Part shown: one piece after another, positions 1 through 5,807 of the stretch
Position numbering within the stretch: the first letter of the stretch is position 1
How the letters are laid out: each line of letters opens with the position of its first letter
Assembly (NCBI GenBank): GCA_964546375.1
Contig: CAZJJO010000093.1
Span: 1 to 7,644 of the forward strand
DNA: 7,644 nucleotides
Direction: 5' to 3'
Source: CAYVFM01 sp964546375
GTDB taxonomy: Bacteria > Gemmatimonadota > Gemmatimonadetes > Palauibacterales > Palauibacteraceae
The notes under the pieces: model-generated
What the model was told of the DNA's origin: nothing
The model's input: only the letters and a program-made list of their open reading frames with translations
The model's database searches: none
Program-made: the position numbers and the translations under genes

Positions 1-150
1 GTCGTTCAGATAGCCGGCGTGGGCGTTGAGCTCCCAGCCGTTCTGCCCCATCGCCTCCCCGTCGTCGGGCTGCTGGGCCGACGTCGCCAGGGGCACCGCC
101 GCCAGGAAAACCGTCGCCAGAAGGGCCGTGATCGTTCTCGTCGCTCGCAT
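1..150 (-). CDS. N-terminus of a secreted or outer-membrane protein (3' part outside window)
   Basis: The leftward frame is open from an ATG at 150-148 to the window edge, giving 50 residues. It starts with a textbook signal peptide: a basic n-region (MRATRT), a hydrophobic core of about 16 residues (ITALLATVFLAAVPLA) and a c-region TSA followed by QQ, so signal peptidase I would be expected to cut after Ala25. The mature start is acidic and then reads NGWELNAHAGYLND, which resembles the first strand of outer-membrane beta-barrel proteins; that reading is tentative. The start is supported by a good Shine-Dalgarno (AAAGGGAGA on the minus strand, 164-156) five bases before the ATG. The gene is divergent from the men operon and has no evident link to menaquinone synthesis. 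The export signal is clear; the function is unknown because most of the gene is missing. Confidence 0.8.
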   Translation of the reverse strand, partial: MRATRTITALLATVFLAAVPLATSAQQPDDGEAMGQNGWELNAHAGYLND

Positions 151-184
151 CGGTGTCTCCCTTTCGTGTGGACCGGACCCACGC

Positions 185-197
185 AATATGGAATATG
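185..197 (-). promoter_or_regulatory. AT-rich patch, possible -10 region for the leftward secreted-protein gene
   Basis: This is the most AT-rich stretch of the divergent spacer. It holds two copies of CATATT on the minus strand (197-192 and 190-185), each matching the TATAAT -10 box at four of six positions. A start from here would leave a short leader of roughly 30 bases before the well-placed ribosome site of the leftward gene. I find no convincing -35 box at the usual spacing, so this is a suggestion based on composition and position. Confidence 0.25.
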
Positions 198-241
198 ACC
201 GGACACGTCCCGCCGGCGGTCCTACGTTGCATGCGAGGGAC

Positions 242-270
242 GTGCCACGCTCCCGCCGATCTGATAGGAT
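242..270 (+). promoter_or_regulatory. Candidate sigma70-type promoter of the men operon
   Basis: An extended -10 element reads TGATAGGAT (TG at 262-263, hexamer TAGGAT at 265-270, four of six consensus bases plus the TG). A -35-like GTGCCA (242-247, four of six) lies upstream with a 17-bp spacer. Transcription would start near 277 and give a leader of about 80 nt before menF, carrying the repeat and hairpin described separately. It is the only reasonable promoter I see between the divergent genes on this strand. The phylum's own consensus is unknown here, so confidence is moderate to low. Confidence 0.35.
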
Positions 271-300
271 GGGCCGCCCGGGGGAGCCGCCGGGCCGTCC

Positions 301-345
301 TTCGGATGCCGGGCGTGATTCCAGGTCGTGATTCCAGGCATCGAA
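301..345 (+). promoter_or_regulatory. Leader hairpin enclosing a 13-bp-period tandem repeat, just upstream of menF
   Basis: TTCGGATGCC (301-310) can pair with GGCATCGAA (337-345), giving nine base pairs with one bulged G. The loop is built from a direct repeat: CGTGATTCCAGG occurs at 314-325 and again at 327-338. The second repeat copy also supplies the in-frame TGA (329-331) that closes the menF frame upstream. The structure ends 13 bases before the menF ATG. It could be a leader element or a tandem protein-binding site; neither role is shown. Confidence 0.35.
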
Positions 346-358
346 TCGTACGGGGGCG

Positions 359-1786
359 ATGGACGAACGGAGCCGAGAGATCCGGTCGACCGGCGCGACC
401 GCCGGCCGGGTGGTGGTCCGGGAGGCGGAGGTGGCCGGGACGGCGCCCGGGGACTTCCTCCGGGCCTTCCGCGGCCTGCCCCGGGGGTTCTGGGAACGGG
501 GGGGCCGGTGGGCGGCCTGGGCCGGCGCCGTGGCCCGGGCTTCGCTTCCCTCCGACCACGACGGCCTGGCCCGGGCCGTGGTCCGGTGGCGGCGGTCGCT
601 GGGGCCGGACGTCACCGGCCGGTGCTACGGCGGCTGCGCCTTCGATCCCGCCGTCCGGAAGGCGGAGGCCACGGGCTGGGGGCGGTGGCCGGCGGCCCTC
701 TTCGTCCTCCCGGCCGTCGAGTTGCGTCGGACCGACGACGGATTCCGCCTCACCGCCCGGATCCGGGCCCCGGAGGACGGTCGGCGGAAGGCGGCCGAGG
801 CGGCGGCCGATCGGGCCCTCGCCCGGCTCCGGCGACGGGCGGAGGAGGCTTCCGGTTCCGGAGGACCCGCGCTCTCCGCGGTCGAGGCGGCGCGCCGCCG
901 GCCCGGCCGGGAGGGCTGGAAGGCGCTGGTGGAGGCCGCGCTGGAGGCGGTCCAGGGGGGCGAGCTGGAGAAGGTGGTGCCGGCCCGCCTGCTGGAGCTG
1001 ACGGCCGCCGCCCCCCTGTCGCCGGTGGACCTGCTGGAGCGGCTCCGGGCCGACAACCCCGGCACCTTCCCCTTCCTGGTCGAGCCCGTGCCCGGGAGCG
1101 CGCTGGTGGGGGCGGCGCCCGAGATCGTGGCCTCCCGGCGCGGCGAGCGGTTCCTGGCCACCGCGGTGGCGGGGACGGTGCCCGAGGGCGAGGACGAGGC
1201 GGAGACCCGGCGGATGGCCCGTCGGCTGCGGGAGAGCGCCAAGGACCGGGCCGAGCACCAGCTCACCGTGCGCGACATGCGGGAGGCGCTGGTCTCGGTC
1301 GCCGGCGAGGCCCGGGTCGACCGGGAGCCCGACGTCCTGCGGCTCCGGGGGATGCAGCACCTGATCACGCGGCTGACGGCCCGGATGCCGGACCGGCCGC
1401 ACGTGCTGGAGCTGCTGGAGGCTCTCCACCCGACCGCCGCGGTGAACGGCTTCCCGCGGGAGCCGGCCCGGGCCTTCCTGCGTCGGCGTGAGCCCTTCTC
1501 GCGCGGCTGGTTCGCCGGGCCGGTGGGGTGGTTCGACCACGCCGGCGACGGGACCTTCGCCCCCGCCCTCCGGTGCGCGCTGGTGGAGGGCCGGAGGATC
1601 CGGCTGTTCGCCGGCGCCGGCATCGTCCGGGGCTCGCGGCCCGACGACGAGTGGCGGGAGACCGGCATGAAGCTGCGTCCGGTCCTGCGGGCCCTGGGCC
1701 TGTCCTCGGAGGTGGAGGGCGAGGCGGGGGCGTCGGTCGCCTCCGCGATCGGCCCGGAGGCCGGACCGGGCCGGGCCGGGGGCTGA
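359..1786 (+). CDS. menF: Isochorismate synthase MenF (menaquinone pathway)
   Basis: This Mg2+-dependent chorismate-using enzyme of the MenF/EntC/DhbC/TrpE fold isomerises chorismate to isochorismate, the first committed step of the classical menaquinone route. The 475-residue protein has a variable N-terminal half and a conserved chorismate-binding C-terminal half. Key residues are Lys205 in EKVVPAR (general base), Glu255 in GAAPEIV (general acid), and Glu299 in KDRAEH and Glu431 in DDEWRET (Mg2+ ligands). The spacings between them (50, 44 and 132) equal those of K190, E240, E284 and E416 of E. coli MenF as I recall them. Other family motifs are AVAGT, LHPTAAVNGFP (Asn where Gly or similar is usual), RGWFAGPVGW and FAGAGIVRGS. 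The ATG at 359 is forced: a stop lies in frame at 329-331 with no other start between, and only a weak G-rich site (352-356) precedes it. A siderophore or salicylate isochorismate synthase would look similar, but menD only 3 bp downstream settles the role. Confidence 0.95.
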   Translation: MDERSREIRSTGATAGRVVVREAEVAGTAPGDFLRAFRGLPRGFWERGGRWAAWAGAVARASLPSDHDGLARAVVRWRRSLGPDVTGRCYGGCAFDPAVRKAEATGWGRWPAALFVLPAVELRRTDDGFRLTARIRAPEDGRRKAAEAAADRALARLRRRAEEASGSGGPALSAVEAARRRPGREGWKALVEAALEAVQGGELEKVVPARLLELTAAAPLSPVDLLERLRADNPGTFPFLVEPVPGSALVGAAPEIVASRRGERFLATAVAGTVPEGEDEAETRRMARRLRESAKDRAEHQLTVRDMREALVSVAGEARVDREPDVLRLRGMQHLITRLTARMPDRPHVLELLEALHPTAAVNGFPREPARAFLRRREPFSRGWFAGPVGWFDHAGDGTFAPALRCALVEGRRIRLFAGAGIVRGSRPDDEWRETGMKLRPVLRALGLSSEVEGEAGASVASAIGPEAGPGRAGG

Positions 1787-1789
1787 GAC

Positions 1790-3724
1790 GTGGCCGGACG
1801 GGAGGCCGGGGGCCCGGCGGGGCGCGGCGAGGCGAACCTGGCCGGGGCCCGTCTCCTGGTGGAGGCCCTCGCCCGCCAGGGCGTCCGCGAGGCCTGCGTC
1901 TCGCCCGGGTCGCGGTCGACGCCCCTGGTGCTGGCCCTGGCCGAGCAGGAGGCCGTCCGGACCCGGGTCGTGATCGACGAGCGCTCGGCCGCCTTCTTCG
2001 CCCTGGGCGTGGGCAAGGCGGGCGGAGGGCCGGCGGCCGTGGTGACGACCTCGGGCACGGCCACCGCGAACCTGCATCCGGCCGTGCTGGAGGCCCACCG
2101 CTCCGGGACGCCCCTGCTGGCCCTGACCGCCGACCGGCCCCACCGCCTGCGCGGGACCGACGCCAACCAGACCGCCGACCAGGTCGGGCTCTACGGCGAC
2201 GCCGTCCGGCTCTTCCACGACGTGGCCCCGGCCGGGGGGGTCGACGACGACGGCCGCTACCTCCGCGGCCTGGCCGCCCGGGCCGTCTCGGCGGCGCGCG
2301 GCCGGCCGGGGGGACCGGTCCACCTGAACCTTCCCTTCGCGAAGCCGCTCCAGCCTCCCGCCGCCGGCGACGGGGCGGAGGGGGTGGCCGGCGCGGACCG
2401 TCCCGACGGCGCCGGCGGTCCCGACGGCGGGGGCGCTCCGGGACGACAGGCAGGCGCCGCCACGGAATCCGGTTCCCCGGCGGACTCCGTCTCCCAGGTG
2501 GACACCGGTCCCCCGGCGGACGCCGGGGCGGCGATCCGGGCCGGCCCGACCCGGGCCCGGCCGACCGGGGCCGCCCTGGCGCGTCTGTCGGGCGCGATCT
2601 CCTCCGCCGGCCGCGGCCTGATCGTGGCGGGGCCCGACCCCGACCCCGGCCGGCTCGGGCCGGCGGCGCTGGCCCTGGCCCGGGCGACCGGCTGGCCGCT
2701 CGCCGCCGACCCGCTCTCCGGGGCGCGGTTCCGCTCCGGGGCCGCCGCGGGGGCCCAGGGCGCCTACGACCTCTTCCTCCGCTCCCCGGCGGTCCGCGAG
2801 CGGCTCCGTCCGGAGGCGGTGGTCCGGCTCGGCGGCCGCCCCACCTCGAAGCTCCTCCGGCGGTGGGTGGCGGACCGGACGGGAGCCGAGCGCGTGGTGG
2901 TCCACGACCTGCCGGCCTGGCCGGACCCCGGGTACGGCGCCGACGAGGTGGTCCGGGCCGACCCGGCCGCCGTGGCGGAGGCGCTGGCCGACCGCCTCGC
3001 CGGCACCGGGGCGGGCGGGCCGTCCGGCTTCCTGGACGACTGGCGGGCCGCCGAGGAGGCCGCCGTCGCGGCCGCCCGCGAGCGCCTGGACGGCCCGCTC
3101 CAGGAGGGGGCGGCGCTGGAGGCGGCGGCCCGGGCCCTGCCCGAGGGGGCGCTTCTGTTCGCCGGCAGCAGCATGCCGGTCCGCGAGCTGGACGCCTTCG
3201 GCGCCGCCCGCGAGGAGCGCCTCCGGGTGGTGGGCAACCGCGGGGTGAGCGGGATCGACGGCTCCACCAGCACCGCCCTGGGGGCGGCGGCGGCCCACGG
3301 CGGACCGGCGGCGGCGGTGGTGGGCGACCTGGCCCTGCTGCACGACGTGAACGGCCTGATGGTGGCCGCCCGCGAGGAGATCCCGCTGGTGGTCCTGGTC
3401 CTGCAGAACGACGGCGGCGGCATCTTCCACCACCTGCCGATCCGCGAGCACGAGCCGCACTTCACGCCCTACTTCGCCACCCCCCACGGCGCGGACCTGG
3501 CGCGGGCGGCGGCCCTCTACGGCGTGGAGCACCGCCTCCTGGACGTGGACGACGCTCCCCGTCGGGCCCTGGGCGAGATCCTCCGGAAGGCGACAGAGGA
3601 GGCCCTGGAGGCGGGCGCGCCCCGGGTGCTGGAGGTGCGCACGGACCGGGAGGAGAACCGCCGCCGGCGGGAAGCCACCCTCCGGGCCGCCGCCGACGCC
3701 GCGGCCGACGCCCTGGACGGCTGA
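1790..3724 (+). CDS. menD: SEPHCHC synthase MenD (ThDP-dependent)
   Basis: MenD decarboxylates 2-oxoglutarate on thiamine diphosphate and adds the resulting succinyl-semialdehyde unit to isochorismate, giving SEPHCHC. Domain I has the family hallmark SPGSRSTPL (residues 38-46), the catalytic Glu64 in DERSAAFFALG, TSGTATAN and the TADRP...DANQTADQ segment, ending at GPVHLNLPF (175-183). The central domain has PLSGAR and VRLGGRPTSKLL. The C-terminal ThDP/Mg2+ domain has RGVSGIDGSTSTALG, then GDLALLHDVNGL (Asp513) and QNDGGGIF (Asn540), the spaced ThDP-binding motif. At 644 residues it is longer than the roughly 550-580 usual for the family, because of an Ala/Gly/Pro/Asp-rich linker at about 190-257. 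The start is GTG at 1790, 3 bp after the menF stop, which implies translational coupling; the family's N-terminal helix (NLAGARLLVEALARQGV) follows soon after, supporting this start. Confidence 0.96.
   Translation: MAGREAGGPAGRGEANLAGARLLVEALARQGVREACVSPGSRSTPLVLALAEQEAVRTRVVIDERSAAFFALGVGKAGGGPAAVVTTSGTATANLHPAVLEAHRSGTPLLALTADRPHRLRGTDANQTADQVGLYGDAVRLFHDVAPAGGVDDDGRYLRGLAARAVSAARGRPGGPVHLNLPFAKPLQPPAAGDGAEGVAGADRPDGAGGPDGGGAPGRQAGAATESGSPADSVSQVDTGPPADAGAAIRAGPTRARPTGAALARLSGAISSAGRGLIVAGPDPDPGRLGPAALALARATGWPLAADPLSGARFRSGAAAGAQGAYDLFLRSPAVRERLRPEAVVRLGGRPTSKLLRRWVADRTGAERVVVHDLPAWPDPGYGADEVVRADPAAVAEALADRLAGTGAGGPSGFLDDWRAAEEAAVAAARERLDGPLQEGAALEAAARALPEGALLFAGSSMPVRELDAFGAAREERLRVVGNRGVSGIDGSTSTALGAAAAHGGPAAAVVGDLALLHDVNGLMVAAREEIPLVVLVLQNDGGGIFHHLPIREHEPHFTPYFATPHGADLARAAALYGVEHRLLDVDDAPRRALGEILRKATEEALEAGAPRVLEVRTDREENRRRREATLRAAADAAADALDG
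2400..2435 (+). repeat. 18-bp in-frame tandem repeat in the MenD linker
   Basis: GTCCCGACGGCGCCGGCG (2400-2417) is followed directly by GTCCCGACGGCGGGGGCG (2418-2435), 16 of 18 bases identical. The unit is six codons, and the protein reads PDGAGG then PDGGGA over this stretch. It lies within the unusual linker between the first two MenD domains and looks like replication-slippage expansion. Confidence 0.7.
2469..2524 (+). repeat. Imperfect 36-bp-spaced in-frame direct repeat in the MenD linker
   Basis: CCGGTTCCCCGGCGGACTCC (2469-2488) recurs as CCGGTCCCCCGGCGGACGCC (2505-2524), 18 of 20 bases identical. The offset is 36 bp, or 12 codons, so the protein shows SGSPADS and then TGPPADA. The rest of the 36-bp unit has diverged. 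Confidence 0.6.
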
Positions 3725-3747
3725 CCGGGCCCGACCCTTTCGGCGCG

Positions 3748-3797
3748 CCCTCTTCAGGCCCACCTGAGCCCCTGGCTTCAGGTCCACCTGAAGAGGG
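3748..3797 (+). promoter_or_regulatory. Paired palindromes in the menD-menB gap; operator or attenuator candidate
   Basis: CTTCAGGTCCACCTGAAG (3776-3793) is a perfect palindrome with 8-bp arms and a 2-bp centre. A near copy, CTTCAGGCCCACCTGAG, lies at 3752-3768, 24 bp upstream on the same strand. Besides forming two separate palindromes, they can fold together: CCCTCTTCAGG (3748-3758) is an exact 11-bp complement of CCTGAAGAGGG (3787-3797), with ACCTGA (3762-3767) and TCAGGT (3778-3783) pairing inside. No T-run follows on either strand, so it is not a canonical intrinsic terminator. Two tandem dimer-binding sites for a repressor, or a leader with alternative folds controlling menBAE, are both possible. 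Confidence 0.5.
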
Positions 3798-3800
3798 GGA

Positions 3801-3889
3801 CGCGGGAACACCCCCCGCGCGGACCCGACGCTCGCGTCCGCCCCTGCGCCCTTTCATTTTCCAGGGTCCGACCGCGCCGCCCGGCGCGG
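3801..3889 (+). other. Structured remainder of the menD-menB gap, including an AT-rich patch
   Basis: Three further inverted repeats follow the paired palindromes: CGCGGG/CCCGCG (3801-3806 with 3814-3819), GCGGAC/GTCCGC (3819-3824 with 3836-3841), and CCGCGCCG-CC-CGGCGCGG (3872-3889). The only AT-rich run in this gap, CTTTCATTTT (3851-3860), lies nine bases after the second of these. It could be part of a promoter for menB or a poor terminator tail, but I cannot match it to a consensus. Chance hairpins are common at this GC content, so the individual stems are weak evidence. No gene is supported in the gap. Confidence 0.3.
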
Positions 3890-3930
3890 CCGCGAGAGCC
3901 CGAGGACCCGGACACCGAGAGGAGCCGAGC

Positions 3931-4788
3931 ATGAGCGACGTCTACTGGGATTCGGACGCCGACTGGGAGCAGGCCGGCGACTACGAGGACATCACCTACC
4001 ACAAGTCGGAGGAGGGGATCGCCCGCGTCTACTTCGACCGTCCGGAGGTGCGCAACGCCTTCCGGCCGGACACCCTCTTCGAGCTGGAGGAGGCCTTCGG
4101 CGACGCCCACGAGGACCCGTCCATCGGCGTGATCCTGCTGGGCGGGAACGGCCCCGCCGAGGATGGCGGCTGGGCCTTCTGCAGCGGGGGCGACCAGAAG
4201 GTCCGCGGCGACGCCGGCTACGTGGGCTCCGACGGCGTGCCCCGGCTGAACGTCCTGGAGCTCCACCGGAAGATCCGCACGATGCCCAAGGTCGTGGTGG
4301 CGCTGGTCTCCGGCTACGCCATCGGGGGCGGCCACGTGCTGCACGTCATCTGCGACCTGAGCCTGGCCTCCGAGAAGGCGATCTTCGGCCAGACGGGGCC
4401 GAAGGTGGGCAGCTTCGACGCCGGCTACGGCGCCTCGACGCTGGCGAGCTGCGTGGGGCAGAAGAAGGCGCGGGAGATCTGGTTCCTGTGCCGGCAGTAC
4501 TCGGCCGAGGAGGCCCTGGACATGGGGCTGGTCAACACGGTGGTCCCCCACGACGAGCTGGAGCAGGAGGGCGTCGACTGGGCCCGGGAGATCCTGACCA
4601 AGAGCCCCACGGCGATCCGCTTCCTCAAGGCCGGCTTCAACGCCGACCTGGACGGCCAGACCGGCCTCCAGGTGCTGGCCGGCGACGCCACCCGCCTGTT
4701 CTACATGACCGAGGAGGGCCAGGAGGGGCGGAACGCCTTCAACGAGGACCGCCCGCCGAACTTCGAGCAGTTCCCCTGGCGGCCGTGA
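3931..4788 (+). CDS. menB: 1,4-dihydroxy-2-naphthoyl-CoA synthase MenB
   Basis: MenB is a crotonase-fold enzyme that closes the second ring, converting o-succinylbenzoyl-CoA to 1,4-dihydroxy-2-naphthoyl-CoA. The 285-residue length equals that of E. coli MenB, and the residue numbers coincide. Seen here are the oxyanion-hole glycines in CSGGDQKVRG (Gly86) and GGGH (Gly133), Tyr97, QTGPKVGSFD with Gly156, Ser161 and Asp163, and Tyr258 in FYMTEEGQEGRNAF. Gly156, rather than Asp, marks the class that uses bound bicarbonate as catalytic base (established for E. coli MenB). A small insertion before the GGDQ motif (GPAEDGGWAF) is shared with many non-enterobacterial MenB proteins, from memory. The start has a strong Shine-Dalgarno, GAGAGGAG (3917-3924), six bases before ATG. 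The frame stays open far upstream through the gap, but the family start and this ribosome site fix the ATG at 3931. Confidence 0.97.
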   Translation: MSDVYWDSDADWEQAGDYEDITYHKSEEGIARVYFDRPEVRNAFRPDTLFELEEAFGDAHEDPSIGVILLGGNGPAEDGGWAFCSGGDQKVRGDAGYVGSDGVPRLNVLELHRKIRTMPKVVVALVSGYAIGGGHVLHVICDLSLASEKAIFGQTGPKVGSFDAGYGASTLASCVGQKKAREIWFLCRQYSAEEALDMGLVNTVVPHDELEQEGVDWAREILTKSPTAIRFLKAGFNADLDGQTGLQVLAGDATRLFYMTEEGQEGRNAFNEDRPPNFEQFPWRP

Positions 4789-4793
4789 GGGCC

Positions 4794-4824
4794 CGCCGGC
4801 CTCGCCCGCCCGCGCCGGCCGGCG
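4794..4824 (+). other. Inverted repeat in the menB-menA spacer, abutting the menA start
   Basis: CGCCGGCC (4794-4801) and GGCCGGCG (4817-4824) are exact 8-bp complements around a 15-base loop, ending four bases before the menA GTG. No Shine-Dalgarno is visible for menA in this 40-bp spacer, so the stem occupies the place where one would be. It could modulate menA translation or protect the upstream mRNA. There is no T-run, so termination is unlikely. Confidence 0.35.
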
Positions 4825-4828
4825 TGAC

Positions 4829-5728
4829 GTGACCGAGATCCCGGAGGATCCGTCGCCCCTGCGGGTCTGGTGGATCGGGGCCCGGCCGCACACCCTGCCG
4901 GCCGCGGCCGCCCCGGTGGTGGCCGGCGGCGGGCTGGCGGCGGCCGACGGCGCCTTCGCGCCCCTCCCCTTCCTGGCGGCGCTGGCCGGCGCGCTGGCGA
5001 TCCAGGTGGGGACGAACTTCGCCAACGACTACTTCGACTGGGCCAAGGGCGCCGACACCGACGACCGGCGGGGCTTCACGCGGGTGACCCAGGCCGGGCT
5101 GGCGCCCCCGGAGCGTGTCCGGCGCTGGATGGTCGGCGCCTTCGGCGCGGCCTTCGTCCCCGGGGCCTACCTGGTGGCGGTCGGCGGGTGGCCGATCGCC
5201 GTGCTGGGGCTGGCGGCCGTGGCGGCGGGGATCGCCTACACCGCCGGCCCCTTCCCCCTGGGCTACCACGGGCTGGGCGAGCCTTTCGTGTTCGTCTTCT
5301 TCGGGCTGGCCGCGGTGGCGGGGACCCACTACGTGCAGGCCCTCCGGTTCGCGCCGGACACCCTGATCGCCGGCGCCGGGGCCGGTGCGCTCTCGTCCGC
5401 CGTCCTGGTGGTGAACAACCTCCGGGACCGGGAGACCGACGCCCGGGCCGGCAAGCGGACGCTGGCCGTCCGGCTCGGGGTCCGGGCCAGCCGGGTCGAG
5501 TACGCCGGCCTGCTGCTCCTGGCGGCCGCGGCCCCGGCCGCGGGCACCGGATGGGCCGGCTGGAGCCCCGGCGCGCTCCTGGCCACGGCGGCGACCGGCG
5601 CGGCGCTGCCGGCGCTCCGCACCGTGCTCGGGACCCGCGAGCCGGCCGCCCTGGATCGGGCGCTCACCGGAACGGGGCGGGCCCTGGCGCTGTACGGCCT
5701 CCTGCTGGCGGTCGGGGTGAACCTGTAG
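4829..5728 (+). CDS. menA: 1,4-dihydroxy-2-naphthoate polyprenyltransferase MenA
   Basis: MenA is an integral-membrane UbiA-superfamily enzyme that attaches the polyprenyl tail to dihydroxynaphthoate with loss of CO2, giving demethylmenaquinol. The 299-residue protein is a string of hydrophobic Ala/Leu/Val/Gly-rich segments (about eight or nine likely helices). It has both Asp-rich diphosphate-binding motifs: NFANDYFDWAKGADTDDR (residues 63-80, Asp67 and Asp70) and NNLRDRETD (196-204), followed by AGKRTLAVRLG. The N-terminal WWIGARPHTLPAAAAPV is typical of MenA and separates it from UbiA-type 4-hydroxybenzoate enzymes. The start is taken as GTG at 4829, 40 bp after menB. No ribosome site precedes it, and the GTG at 4824 runs into TGA after two codons, so translation may depend on coupling to menB. 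Tail length cannot be read from sequence. Confidence 0.94.
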   Translation: MTEIPEDPSPLRVWWIGARPHTLPAAAAPVVAGGGLAAADGAFAPLPFLAALAGALAIQVGTNFANDYFDWAKGADTDDRRGFTRVTQAGLAPPERVRRWMVGAFGAAFVPGAYLVAVGGWPIAVLGLAAVAAGIAYTAGPFPLGYHGLGEPFVFVFFGLAAVAGTHYVQALRFAPDTLIAGAGAGALSSAVLVVNNLRDRETDARAGKRTLAVRLGVRASRVEYAGLLLLAAAAPAAGTGWAGWSPGALLATAATGAALPALRTVLGTREPAALDRALTGTGRALALYGLLLAVGVNL

Positions 5729-5785
5729 CTCCCGCCGCCGGCCCGGGCCCCGCCCCCGGCGGGCCCCGCGCCGCCGACGTCCGTT

Positions 5786-5807
5786 CCGGATCCGGGAGGA
5801 GACCTTG
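5786..5807 (+). promoter_or_regulatory. Ribosome-binding site that decides a TTG start for menE
   Basis: GGGAGGAG (5794-5801) lies immediately upstream, with five bases between GGAGG and TTG at 5805-5807. It is the best ribosome site in the operon together with that of menB. The 10-bp palindrome CCGGATCCGG (5786-5795) overlaps its first two bases. The 76-bp menA-menE gap otherwise holds only GC-rich sequence. Confidence 0.65.

Noticed and set aside
6..206. Leftward 66-codon open frame overlapping the secreted-protein start
   Set aside because: It is Arg- and Trp-rich in a different frame from the signal-peptide gene, which has both a proper ribosome site and a convincing protein sequence.
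153..1001. Rightward open frame overlapping the spacer and the first half of menF
   Set aside because: Within menF it reads as Gly/Arg/Pro-rich low complexity and conflicts with the menF frame, which holds all the catalytic residues.
625..2166. Long antisense open frame across menF and the start of menD
   Set aside because: Its translation is Arg/Ser/Ala/Pro-rich without recognisable motifs and overlies clearly coding sense frames; stop codons are rare by composition.
3748..3860. Classical intrinsic terminator between menD and menB
   Set aside because: The strongest hairpin has no T-run after it, and the T-rich patch at 3851-3860 is separated from the nearest stem by nine bases, so the standard terminator layout is not met.
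1528..3930. The menB frame stays open for about 800 codons upstream, suggesting a giant fusion protein
   Set aside because: The upstream part is an Arg/Gly/Pro-rich out-of-frame reading of menF and menD, an expected artefact of high GC. MenB starts at 3931 with a strong ribosome site and the full normal length of 285 residues.
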